Positions 12,060-23,029 of a stretch of 52,553 bases of DNA are shown one piece after another (position 1 is the stretch's first letter; each line of letters opens with the position of its first letter). The DNA lies in assembly GCA_030267965.1 (NCBI GenBank), contig BRYA01000382.1, positions 1 to 52,553 on the forward strand, read 5' to 3'. Position numbers and translations under genes: made by a program. This DNA is from Triparma columacea (lineage: Eukaryota; Sar; Bolidophyceae; Parmales; Triparmaceae). The notes beneath the pieces are model-generated. The model saw nothing but the letters and a program-made list of their open reading frames with translations, did not search any database and was not told the origin of the DNA.

Positions 12060-12921
12060 TCAAAGTTCCTTCTCAACCTTAATCCCCCTTCTCTTTCTCT
12101 TCCTATCCTTCTTCTCTTCCTTATTCTTCTCCCTATTCTTTTGTTCCCTCGCCATACCCGCAGCTTTATTCCTCCTCCTTCTCCTAGCATTAGCTCTCCT
12201 TTCATCTTCCTCACTTCTCTCAACCTCCTTATCACTCTCTTTATAAGGTGTTAACGAAGATAAACAAGACGATGAAAGCTTGGAGGGGGAAGTCCAGTTT
12301 AAGAGACATACTATCACCTCACCAGTGAACTCAAGATTGGGACAGTGAGCGGTTATGTCGGACTTGCAAACGGACATGGCGTTCAGGTAGGACTTGCAGG
12401 TATCGGAGAGACTAGGGGTAGGAGAGAGGGAGGGGGGGGGGTTAGTGGAATAACTTAACAAACCCACCCTGTTGTTTTATTGCAGGCATCAGGGCAATAA
12501 CATATCATCGCTTGTGTCTCCTTAACCTTCACTTCTCGTATCATTAAGTTGTCAAAGGACAACGTGGTCACCTCTCTTCCCCACCATTTTCCAATTGAAA
12601 CTCTCTCTCACCTGTCCATCCCAACCTTCTCCTTGATGCACTCCCCAACTTCCCAGCTTGACTTATCTGGGCAATGCAACCCGTATTCTTCGTCGCTGTG
12701 TTGATGCGTGTGTTTGTGGTGATGTGTATGTGTCAAAATGTGGCAATGAGGAGAGATTATACAGAAGATGTCGGTGCTTTGGGAATCCACAATCTCCATT
12801 TCTCCCTCTCTTTGTAATATACGATGCAATTTACAACACAATTCAGCACTTTATCTCACCATGGTATTTGTGCACCAATTAAGCTGAAGAAACTAAGCGC
12901 TACAATCAATTTTAAAATCAT
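12060..12921 (-). CDS. Secreted GLG1-type cysteine-rich repeat protein
   Basis: Three exons: 12921-12860, 12776-12612, 12411-12060; 192 residues; both introns in phase 2. The first exon encodes only a clean signal peptide (MILKLIVALSFFSLIGAQIP). The mature part carries Cys spacing of Golgi-glycoprotein-1 repeats: GLHCPDKSSWEVGECI, then CKSYLNAMSVCKSDITAHC, then GEVIVCLL-W and LSSSCLSSL. A His-rich patch (THTHHHKHTHQH) precedes the repeats and might bind metal (inference). The C-terminus is very basic and charged (RRRRR, KKDRKRKRR) instead of the transmembrane anchor of animal GLG1, so it is predicted to be luminal or secreted. Exon 1 was assigned because it supplies the missing signal peptide in the right phase; the second acceptor (CCCAAAG) is weak. 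Its start lies 8 bases from the first possible ATG of the divergent FAN1 gene. Confidence 0.7.
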
Positions 12922-12929
12922 CCTAAAAA

Positions 12930-15900
12930 ATGGTCTTCTGCTCATCATTTTTTCCTGGTCATAGGGATTCTCTACGTCCTACGGATCTCATACGTAGCTT
13001 ATCTCCTATGATGGCATCAAATATGTCCACAAATAGTCCTACTCCCTCATCTCCTTCATCTCCTTCATCTCCCTCATCATATTCTCTACCCCTCCCTCCA
13101 TCATTTCTCGTTCCTCCTTATCTTCCTCCTTCATCAATAACAACATCAGCACAATATCGTCACATACTATTAATCTTACCACTAATAGCATCATCACCAT
13201 ATCCACCAATACCATCATTAATGTTATCATACATAATCAATCTCCCAAACCTAGCCGATGAAGAGGAAAGGATATTACAGATTAAGGCACTTGACTTATA
13301 CGCTAGACTAATACATAGGAAAGGGGACGTGTTTAGGATTGACGATATACACAAGCGCTATTATACGTCACCAACTGAGGTAAGAAAGAGAGACTAAACA
13401 AAGACAAGGAGAGGAGAAGACGATGTAGAAAGGAGATGAACATTTTGGACACAGGCTATTGCGCGCAGGCTGAGGATTGGATAGTGAGATAGTGTGACTA
13501 CACATGACAATGACTACGACCATGACTACTACCACGACCACTCCCACACCACTACCACTACCACGACCACTTCCACCACCACAAACATACACCAAACACC
13601 AACCTAACTAATAACCTCCCCCCACCACGCCTTCCCTCCTCCCTCCCAACCTCCCCCCCAAACAGTTGAATAAAGTCCTCGAAACCCTCCGTACCCTAAA
13701 CCTCCTCCATCCTCTCCCCTCCTCATTATACATCAACCTAACAAAAAAATCCTCTCGTATATTAACCACCCCCGAGCTCTCAAGGCTGCGATCACACTTA
13801 CGCCTACCAGCAATGAATAAGGATAAAAGGTCAATAGAAAACCTCCTGAAAACACAGTCAACATTCACCAATAAATCCATATCAATCTCTACATTCATTG
13901 ATAACATAACAGGTGGGATTGTTAAGGTTAAAGGGAAAGGTTATATATGGGCGTTGTTAAGGGTTTTATGTATCGCTAATAACCCAGGTGGTCTACGTGA
14001 AGGTGCTTGGTTTAAAATCGGACTTTGGAATAATAACAAGCAAGGGTCCAGGGGGGGTGGAGAATCGGGTGTTGAGGGTACGAATGATGTACCACTTATG
14101 GGCATGATGGAGATATTTCAAAAGATTAAAAGGAGGGAGAAATGGGTAACACCACACAACGACAAGCTGTTCTTTGGGAGTAAGATGGAATTCAGAAAAT
14201 GGAATACACTTGCAGATATTCGTTGGGGTATAGATACGTGTTTACGGAACCGTGATGAGTTAGCGAGTAGGTTAAGAACGTATAAAAAATCTAACCCAGG
14301 TAGTACAGTAGGTTCTGTACGTTCTGTTGATGATTCGGTGGATTTAGTAAAAGAGAACCTCCTCCCACCTCTCCAACCTGATTTACTAACCTCCAATGGT
14401 AGACATCTTATAGTAACATCATTACTACAAGGTACCCCATCGTCTAACATACACGATGTACTTAACAGTGTAGAGTGTATACTTAAAAAATACTTCCAAG
14501 AAGGCGACGAATTTAAAGACGATAACGAAAGGTGGATTGTCGTTGCCGGTATCGTATGCTCGGCTACTAGGAAATTCGTAACGAGAAGGAAAGAGGACGA
14601 GGTTAAAGTTATTAAAATTAGAGCGTTCGATTCTGTTGCGACTGCTTCTTTGATAGCGTATGACTCTACGACGGTTATGGAACGTAGAGGGTACCATGAT
14701 TTAGCTGCTTATATACTCGGTGGTATAGTTGAGGATGGTGGGGGGGGAATGAAAAGGAGGACGGTTGGGAAGGTCTGCGAGAGATTCTTGGTTGACTGGA
14801 AACACGATTATAATAAAAGAGGCAAGGAGGGAAAGGAAAGAGGGAAGGAAAGGGGTATACTAGAGGAGGGGAATGAGGGACAAGGTGAGAAGGAGTATGA
14901 AAGAAAGAGGAGGAAAAAGTCAAAGTGACGATGATTGGTTTTAACTCACACGAACGTAAATAATACACTAACACATACATCCTACCCTAACAAACGCAAA
15001 GAATACGACCACTCGGTCTTGTCTCTAGATGCTTGTCCCCCTCCCACCTTCAAAGTCCTTACCTACACCTTCCAATCAGTCCAAGCTAATCTCGTAAACC
15101 TCCTCACGACCCTTAGACCAGATTCTAAACCCGCACTACCGTACTCATCGTACTTAACACTAACATCACGCTTGAAAATACCAACGGAAAGTAACGAGGA
15201 GAGTATGCACTTGGGAATCGATGCGGAATACAATGTTAAAACCGACTACTGTACTGCTAACGCTATTAGAAAGACTAACTGCGTAGAAAACGGTTTCGAA
15301 ACAACCGGACAGCCAACTGTGAATTATTCGGGTGATGTTATTATGAACGATGTAGATTGCAACAAAGGTAAAAGTACCTTCGTCGTCCGTTCATCCGATT
15401 CCTCCTCTTCTTCCCATCCCTATCTTCGTGGTACAGTTGAGAATCTCGCATTATCTGAGCATAGTTTAGGACACGTCGGTACCTTAGGTTCAAATTGGTT
15501 CGGTTGGCACGATGAGGGTATGTTTGTTAAACGTTTATTCCGTCTCATCGTTAAGAAGATTGTTCCAGGTATGACTACCTTGACACCATGGACGTACGAG
15601 ACTTTGGAACTTAACGACGATACTGGGGGAGGGGGGGGTATGGAAGAGGAGATTGAAATTATAAACGAACTCAATACACCAGAGTCTGTTATCGACTACG
15701 TGGACGCACTCGTCCGGGATTTCGGCACGGATAATGACTACGATAACATCCGTACCCTCTCCATGTTAGCCTCCGGTATGGGTGGCTCGGGTTTGGCTTC
15801 TGTTATTCGTGCCCTGGCGTACGACCTTAGGCATTACGGTGCGGGCATGCCTGACTTGACGTTGGTTAGAGTTAGCTATGAAGGGGAGGAGGGTATGGGT

Positions 15901-17772
15901 GGGGTTGATCTGGGGAGGTGGATAGGGGAGGAGTTTGGGGAGGTTAGGAGAGGGGAGAGGAATTTTATTAGGAATAAGGGGATGATTAGGGATAAGGATG
16001 AGGGGAACTTACTGGAAATTGAAGGTGAGGGGGGGGGGGAGAGGAGGAGGAGGAAGACGAGGAGGAGGAGGAAGGTGGTGGAGGAGGAGGGGGGGGAAGG
16101 AGTTTTAGGGGATGATAAGGTGGAGGTTAAAGAGAAGGAGAAGGAGATAGAGAAGGTGGGGAAAGAGGGTAAGGATGTTGAGAGGTTGGTGGGAGGGACT
16201 GACGCCTCGAAAGCAGTCCCCGTCGCTGCAACGGCGATGTCCACGCCCCCCCCTACTCCACCCCGCGTACCCCAACCATTGGATTTCTCGCCGCTAAGGC
16301 CGAAGCAATCGTTCCTTGGCTTCACGTCGGTTAAGGGGAAGAAGAAGACGCCGAGGGTAACGAATGGGAGCATCAGCTGCGAGATCCCTGAGGGGGGCTG
16401 GGAGACCGGGCCCAAAGGCCGGAAGGAGGAAAGGGTGCTGGTGTACAAGCATGATTGGGACGCCTTGGATCTAACGACGGGTGAAACGGTCAGAGTTGTA
16501 GGGCTGGACTTTGACGATACGCTGGTAGTAAGCAACAGAGGGAGCACTGATTGGAAGCTTAGGTTCCCACATGTTATTGAGGCATTGAGGAGGATCGTCA
16601 AGTTGGGGGGAGGGGAAAGAGAGGGTGAGGAGGAAGTGCAGGGTGAGGGGGAAATTCACGGTGAGGGTGGAGTGGAGGGCGAGAGGGAGGCGAGGAATGA
16701 CGAAGGGAGCAAATGCGAAGGAGGCGCAACTTCATCCGAGTCCAGCGAATCGCCCGCCCGCAAAGAGAGAGTGGTCCTAGCAATCGTGACAAATGAGTCC
16801 CTCGGGAAGTTCAAGAAGGAGCCAGCGCTCCGCAAGGCGCTCCACACGAAGGCCGCCAAGGTGGTCGAGTTCTGCAAGAAGCTCGACCTCCCCGTCATCA
16901 CCGTTATGCCGACCGCCAAGGACGGGTACAGGAAGGGGAATGGGAGGGGGGCCTGGGACATGCTCACGAGAGTGATTGAAGAAGATAAGGGGGCCAAGGT
17001 CAACTTGGAGACTAGTTGCTTTGTCGGGGATGCAGGTGGGGGCATGATTGGAGTTTATGATAGGGAGTTCGCCAAAGCTGCGGGGATTAAGTATTTTAGG
17101 GAGAAGGAGTTTTTTGGCTGGAAGGGGGAGGGGAGTAGGGATGGGGGCGGGGGTGGGACTGGGGAGAGTGGAGGGGGGGAAGAAGGGATAGGCGAGGAGG
17201 AAGAGGAGGAAGTGACTGAAAAGCTGAAGCTGGAATTCGAGGGTAGGAAGGTCAAGGTGGAGGTTTTGTTTAGTGAGGTCAAGAGCGCGAACGACACTTT
17301 AGACAAGAGGCAGGAGACGTGGCTCAACATTTTGGAGAGCGCGGGGATTATGACGAGAGTTTGTAAGTTCAAGGAGAGTTTGAAGAAGAAGGAGAAAAAG
17401 CGGGCGTCGCCCACCGGCGAAGAGAAAAAGGCTGGTGGGAAAAAGAAGAAGAAGGGGGAGAAGAAGGGCGGTAGCGTCGAGAAGAAATTCGAGGGTGTCG
17501 AAGATGGGGAGTATGGGGTGAGGAGGATTACTCAGACAAAGAGTGTCGAGCTTGAAGACGACGGAAAGGTTGTTGAGAGTGTTGGGGTCGAAAAGGTGGC
17601 GATGAAGACGTACAAGGATGGAAAAGAGGCTAACAGAGAATTTGAGCTGGAAGTAAAGAATGCAAAACGCATGAAGGAGAAGAATAGGAGAGGGAAGAGC
17701 GAGAGCTCAATCGTGGTGGAGCTGTGGACGGGGAAGGACCGTTTGCTAAGGGAGGAATTGGGGAGAAAGTAA
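12930..17772 (+). CDS. FAN1-type structure-specific nuclease with a nested polynucleotide 3'-phosphatase domain
   Basis: Exons 12930-13379, 13666-14884 and 15029-17772 (phases 0 and 1) give 1,470 residues. FAN1 is a nuclear 5'-flap endonuclease/exonuclease of interstrand crosslink and repeat-instability repair. Visible parts: a SAP-like helix pair (TTPELSRLRSHLRLP, about 183-215); the helical FAN1 middle (ending RRTVGKVCERFLVDWKHDYN); VRR-NUC first half with TVENLALSEH (about 693) and GWHDEG (about 715); catalytic GMPDL (Asp 832). The rest of the VRR-NUC core, LFSEVKSANDTLDKRQETWL with Glu and Lys 1306/1308, appears about 475 residues later. In between sits a PNKP-type phosphatase (motifs DFDDTL 1050, IVTNE 1143, CFVGDAGG 1220). 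No UBZ zinc finger and no PNKP kinase domain were seen. The tail is Lys-rich. The true start may be the ATG at 13008. Confidence 0.85.
16205..17130 (+). other. PNKP-like 3'-phosphatase domain inserted in the FAN1 VRR-NUC domain
   Basis: HAD-fold polynucleotide 3'-phosphatase signature within the same reading frame as FAN1. Motif I is LDFDDTLVVS (both Asp present), followed by DWKLRFPHVIEAL as in PNKP (W/P-V). Motif II is AIVTNESLGKFKKEP. A Lys/Trp region (YRKGNGRGAWDML) parallels the KP..G.W segment of PNKP. Motif IV is CFVGDAGG followed by a conserved D and EFAKAAGIKYF and EFFGW. A low-complexity Glu/Gly loop separates motifs I and II. PNKP-type enzymes remove 3'-phosphates to restore 3'-OH ends; activity here is inferred from the retained motifs. 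Confidence 0.85.
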
Positions 17773-17897
17773 AAAATCGTTGTTGAAACCAACAGTCAGA
17801 GTTCACGTTTGATTACTTGGTCTCATTACCCTAATCACCTCTCGGTTGGTAGCATGGCACTGATTTCACGCCACGGTGTGTGATCGCGGGGGCAAGT

Positions 17898-18838
17898 TTA
17901 GAAGAGGTGGTAGTGGGCGGTGAAGGGCGCCATGACATCTCCATCGTAGGGGATGGCAATGCCGTTGAGGGCGGGCACAGATCCGGGGACCTTGTCGGCT
18001 GCCAGGAATCCCATGATTCCAATCTGGGCGAGGCGACCGTTGTTGAGCTCGGTGATGAGGCCCTTCTCCTTCTTCTCGGCGGACCTGTTCTTGGAGAGTC
18101 CGAAGGGGTCGTAGAGGTTGAAAGGGACAGGGTGGACGGTCTGCCTGAAGAGATCGAAGGAAGGGAACACTCCGGGCTGCGAGGAAGGAGAGATGGGAGG
18201 GAGGGGGGGATGGGATGCGTTAGCGAACGTGTCGCAAAAGTAAAATTCGTTTTTGTATTTTTCCATCCTCACCTTTCCTCCGCGCATGTAGTGCTTGACT
18301 CCGTCGGCCCCGGCCTGCTCTCCCCAGAGCTCGAGGAAGGAGATGACAATGAGGATCTGCCACTTGGCAGCCTCAGGGATGGCGTCCCACTGGGCCTCAG
18401 GGGAGAGGTCAGTGGAGGGGAAGGATTCGCCAGCGGTGGTCATGGGCCAAGGCCAGTGAACGTTGGACTGGACGCAGTATCCAACGAAGGCAAACATGGC
18501 AACGCGGCCGTGCTTGATCTCAGCGTGGCGGAGAAAACCGATCGTGGCCTCGTTGGAGTCTAGGGGGGAGGAAGGCGACGGGTAGTTAGAGGGATAGGAG
18601 GGAAGATCGGTCATTCCAACCTTTCTTATATATATTTGTTGTTTATGTTCTCACCTCCCCAGAACTCAGCATCACTAAGGGAGAGGGGGTCGTAAAACTT
18701 CACGATGGGGTTCGACTTCTCAGCAATAGTCTTGAGGTCGGCCTTGGTCTCATGGAGAGCAGTGGAGGCCTTGGGGGCGGCGTTGGGAGCGAACGCAGAG
18801 GCAGCAGCGAGGAGAGTGGAGAAAAGAGCGAGCTTCAT
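17898..18838 (-). CDS. Fucoxanthin chlorophyll a/c-binding protein (FCP/LHC family)
   Basis: Three exons: 18838-18655, 18559-18273, 18176-17898; 249 residues; phases 1 and 0. A light-harvesting antenna protein of the thylakoid membrane. The precursor begins MKLALFSTLLAAASAFAP: a signal peptide followed by the ASAFAP motif, with Phe after the cleavage site, which directs import into plastids with four membranes. The mature part shows helix 1 EIKHGRVAMFAFVGY (chlorophyll-ligating Glu/His and Arg of the E..HGR pair), helix 2 with LIVISFLELWGEQ, and helix 3 ELNNGRLAQIGIMGFLAAD, the matching E..NGR motif. Length is normal for an FCP. The start at 18838 was preferred to the ATG at 18889, which would add 17 residues before the signal peptide. 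It is tail-to-tail with FAN1, 125 bases apart. The exact Lhc subgroup is not decided here. Confidence 0.95.
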
Positions 18839-19822
18839 TATTAGTGCTGAGGAGAGAGAAGGAGAGCGAGGGTAAGGAAAGTTGAACAACCATCGAAAAA
18901 TGATGCACTGGATATTTTTTGTTTATGGGGCCTATCTGGGGCAATATAATATACGCCTCGGGTCTCTTATTTGCTTGAGTGCAAGTCAAACTCAAGACAT
19001 CCAATTGACAGGAACAGAGTTCCCAAAACAAGGCTGAAGCCCACTCATGGTCATCGTGTATATTGGTGGACAACCCTATGGAGGACGCATCAGGACTCAA
19101 TATTGTATTCATCGCACTAAAGGTGCATAGGGAAGCGGAAGGTTGCACCGAAAAAGGAGAAATGGAGGACTGACGGCTTACCAAGAGGAGGATTTGATGG
19201 TACAGCAAAAGCGTGTCTAGGTTGTTGCACTCAGATCTTGTGAAAAAAAGACCACTAACCAGTGATTAAAATGCGGTAATTTTTTGTGGAACCTCACGCG
19301 CATACAAAAAACAGAGCCGACAAAGTATTAAAAATTGAGTAACACTACACGCTTCCAACTTGTTTTATATTTTGGGTCAAATCTCGCTTCAAATTGCTTT
19401 GTTTGCGCGGATCATCGAGGAATCTGGCACTCGCGTTCCATTCAAATACTGTCTACCCTTTTTCCTACTAATTGTAGCGTTTTCGCTGCCTCTCCTGACC
19501 AAAATAAGACGAGAACAAAGCAGAAAAAAAGACGCCCTTCATTATTTATCAACTTTGCCTGATTTATCTTCCCGTGTTCTGAACTACCCCTATCTCACTC
19601 CCTTTACCCAATTCATCTCTCTCTACCACATCATTCCTTCTTTCCTTGACCCATTAGCTTGAGAATTGGTCTAAGCAACCCTGACGTTCCGCTAACTCTG
19701 ATCCCTTATTCTGCCTCTCCTGTTCCTTATTCTCGCCATCCTGGCATCACGACCCCCTCGTTCCGTCTTGTTACTTCCGTATACTTTCATTTAACCCTAA
19801 TAAACCCTACATTACCAGAAAT
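18839..19822. other. Intergenic region
   Basis: Divergent spacer between the FCP gene (-) and the TFIIS-N/RRM gene (+), so both promoters should lie here. I see no confident TATA box or conserved element. Overlapping + strand frames at 19335-19662 look non-coding: the overlapping frames share no recognizable motif and have no splice partners. A pyrimidine-rich stretch precedes the 19823 start. Confidence 0.5.
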
Positions 19823-22800
19823 ATGAGTGGCACTGATGAGTCCCTCCTACGAGCTCATCTCTTCCCCTCCATCCCTCCTTCTCTGCGCCCTAGCGCCCCC
19901 CTCGCCAAGTCATTTCTCTCCTCTGTTAACAAGATTCTCTCCGATCCTACCTCTCCTATGTCAAATGTCGCCTTCTACAGGATCATGAAGGACTCTGCAA
20001 CTCCCCAGCCCCCCATCTACACTGCCCATGCCAATGCAATCAACAAGATGGATGCACGCGGGGCAGAGGTCGTGATACTTTGTGCCCTGATGGCAAAGTA
20101 CCCCGCGGCCCTTAGCTTGAGCGGCCAGGAGCAGGGGCTCAAAATTGTGAAATACTGGCTGAAGGAGGCTTCATTCATCGACGGTGGCGGGAGTATTGAG
20201 GTTCTAATTTTCATTCTGCGCTCGGTCAGGGACTTGAAAGTCACAGGTGAGCTTGTTTCTGTGTGGCGGCGATGGGGGGGGGATGTTAATAACGAACGGT
20301 TTGTTCCGATAATAGATTATCTACAAGTGTCAACCTCGAATGATATGCGACGTGCATTATGGAGAAACGTGTAATGATTCTACTGTGCGACCATGTAGTG
20401 ACTTCCAAATAAGCACTTTACGGAACAAACATAAATAAATAAAACAAAAAAAACATTCCATTTCCCCTCCCCCCCCCATCCATTCATCACCCAAAGAAAC
20501 CAAACCTAACCATACATTTCCTTTCCTTTTTCGCGCTTAAAGAGGACGGGGTCGCCCGCACAGGGATCGGAAAGGCGCTCATGAGCATCAAGAAACTCGA
20601 GGTGAGAGCTTACCAGCACCCCCCCTCCCCCCACCCCAATCCCCAATCTCACCCTATCCCCAAACCTCACCGCAGCTCGCTAACGGAGGAGAGGGTACTA
20701 ATGGCTTGATTGTAACGAAACTAGTTGAGGAGGTAAAGAACCAGTGGCTTTCCACCAGTAAGGACGCCAAGAACAACCAGATAGAGTCTAAAAGTGCATC
20801 ATCTTCACTTAATTCTTCTTCTACTTCACCCCCCGCAAACTCTGCCCACCCTAATACCGCCCCCCCTTCAACTGCCCTTACTGCCGCCGAGAAAGCAAAG
20901 CTAAGAGCGCAGGAGAGGGCTCAGGAGAGGATGAAGAAACGCCAAGCGGGCAACAGCTCCGCCAGCGCTACCGCCACTACGTCAACTTCCACTGTTTCGC
21001 CCCATGCTAACGATCCCCCCGCGAAGCGCCCCAAAATATCCTTCTCCGATAACCTCACGCAAGTGAAACAGTTCACCCCCCCCCCGAATCACTCCTCCCC
21101 TCCAACCCCTCCTTCTTCGAATCCCGTACCCGGCCCCGATCCTGAATCCAAGGAAGTCGCAAACAACGCCCTCAATAATATGCTCAAGGAACTCTTTGCG
21201 GACGCCAAGTACAGGCCCCCCAAGCCTCTCCCCGGAGCCGTCCCAGCCAAGGTCAACTCAGTGTGCTACACTGAGTGGGACAAATCCACCCCCAAGTCGT
21301 CCAGGAATTGGGTCCAATACCTCAGCGAAAACGACATCCCTAGGCAGCCGGAGCCGCTTGGATTGGAAGGAGTTGAGAGAGACGAGGCGGAGATCCAAAG
21401 GACCAACACCAATACTATTGACTGGGGGATTGGAGGTGGAGTTGGATCGGCAGTGGCTCAGGCCGCTGTGCAGCAGGTGAGGATCACGCGACAAAGAGAA
21501 ACCTGACGTCGCACTATTCTTACCCAATTCAATTCGCTCCTCCCCTTCAGCAATCACCCCCTTCAGCCTCCCCCCCACACTTCGAACAGCTCCCGCAACA
21601 ATCGTCCTTCCCCCCCCCCCCCACCATGATGCAACCCCCCCCTCCCCACTTCCCACCCCCCCCAATGCAAAACCCCAACAACATCGCCCCCCCTCCCACA
21701 CTCGGTCCTCCCCCACCCCCGAACGTCCCCGCTTTCCTTCATTCTGAGAACCCTGAGGCCCTCAAGGCCCTTTCTGCCAACCCCGAGCTAATGAACGGTT
21801 TCCGTGGCTCGGACGGGAAATTCAACGAAGAGGGTTTGAGGGCTCTCTGCAAGACCCTCGGGGCGACAAGCGAGGCGAGCAAGACGGCTGCAAACTTTCA
21901 CACGGCACCGAGCGGACAGGTCATGGCGAGCAATGTCCACGTTAGCGGTTACGGCTCAGGCACGACAACGGCGGAGATTGATGCCCTCTTCAGTCAGTAC
22001 GTTCAAGTGAACAACATAGGTGAGGATGTAGAAATGGCGATATTGCTTTTGCGGCAAGGGAGGTTCGAGCGTCGTTCTAATAACTGTGCAAAACGACGTT
22101 TCTAACACCACAATCCCAACCCTCAATCGCTTCGCTCATCATTTCTCAGTATGGAAGGACAACTTCTGCTTCATAAACACGAACGACCCCTTTGGAATTT
22201 CCCGCGCTCGAGCTGCCCTCCAAGGGTGGTTGGTCAACGGCAGTCCTCTGAAGATAAACGACGCCATCAAGAGGGGAGACAACATGCCTACCAACAACCC
22301 TGGCGAGATCATGCAGATAAGCGAGAGGATCAAGTCGAGTAAGGCACCCCTTCCAATGCTACCATCCGGGGGGGTGGACTATACGGCCATACGTGACGAC
22401 AAAAACAACCCCGTTTCCGCAAACCTCTGGGTCGGGGGCTTCAACAACAGGTGAGGCTGAGCATAGCGTTGTCAAGGATATTTGATATTACACCATCACC
22501 ACTCTGCTGATCGCTTCTTTTTCTGTCCTTGACTTCCCTAGTTCTGACCCTCTTCACGACTTGCTTCACTCGTCCTCGCATCGTAGCACCCCCCCCACCG
22601 AAAGAGACCTCCGCCAACTCTTTGGGCCGCACTGCGAGGTCCTCTCGACCGTGATCAAAACTGGATTCTGCTTCGTCAATACTTCAGATATCGCTGGAGC
22701 GGTCCTCGCCCGTCACGAGCTTCAGGGGGAGGCGGCCTGGGGGGGGGTGCTCAAGGTGAACTTTGCAAAGCACACCAATTCGGGGGGGGGAGGGGGGAGG

Positions 22801-22953
22801 ATGAACATGAACCAATATGGTGGTGGTGGGATGGGAGGTGGCAACCGGGGGATGTACGGCCAGCAGATGCCAATGCAGAACTTCCCTCCGCCGCCACCAC
22901 CTCCGCCACAGATGAACATGGCCGATCTGCCGAGCTTTGTGAGGCGAGGGTGA
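19823..22953 (+). CDS. Protein with TFIIS N-terminal (LW) domain and two RRM RNA-binding domains
   Basis: Six exons: 19823-20246, 20543-20601, 20676-21476, 21551-22019, 22150-22450, 22542-22953; all phases agree; 821 residues. Residues about 115-185 form a TFIIS-N/LW four-helix domain: VLIFILRSVRDLKVT, then ARTGIGKALMSIKKLE (the conserved TGIGK), then IVTKLVEEVKNQW. A low-complexity Ser/Pro linker with AEKAKLRAQERAQERMKKRQ follows. RRM1 begins SNVHVSGYGS and ends DNFCFINTNDPFGISRARAA; RRM2 begins ANLWVGGF and ends TGFCFVNTSDIAGAVLARHE; both have RNP1-like F-F cores. The tail is Gly, Met and Pro-rich. Together this suggests a nuclear cotranscriptional RNA-processing or elongation factor (inference). 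Intron 1 contains ATAAATAAATAAAAC near 20433, and reading through the exon-1 donor would give a 183-residue short form. Confidence 0.8.
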
Positions 22954-23029
22954 AGTGTGGGAACGCTAGCGGGCGATTATAACGAAATTGTTTTGAGAGT
23001 ATGGAGGAGAATGTACGCTGCATTTTTAT

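Noticed and set aside
15876..16601. Minus-strand Ser/Pro/Leu-rich frame within FAN1
   Set aside because: Shadow of the purine-rich linker; no motif.
12930..17772. Separate FAN1 gene and separate PNKP gene
   Set aside because: The FAN1 ExK motif and following helix reappear after the phosphatase motifs in the same frame, so the phosphatase is internal to the nuclease domain.
19335..19662. Two overlapping plus-strand frames between FCP and the TFIIS-N gene
   Set aside because: They overlap in different frames, lack known motifs and have no splice partners.
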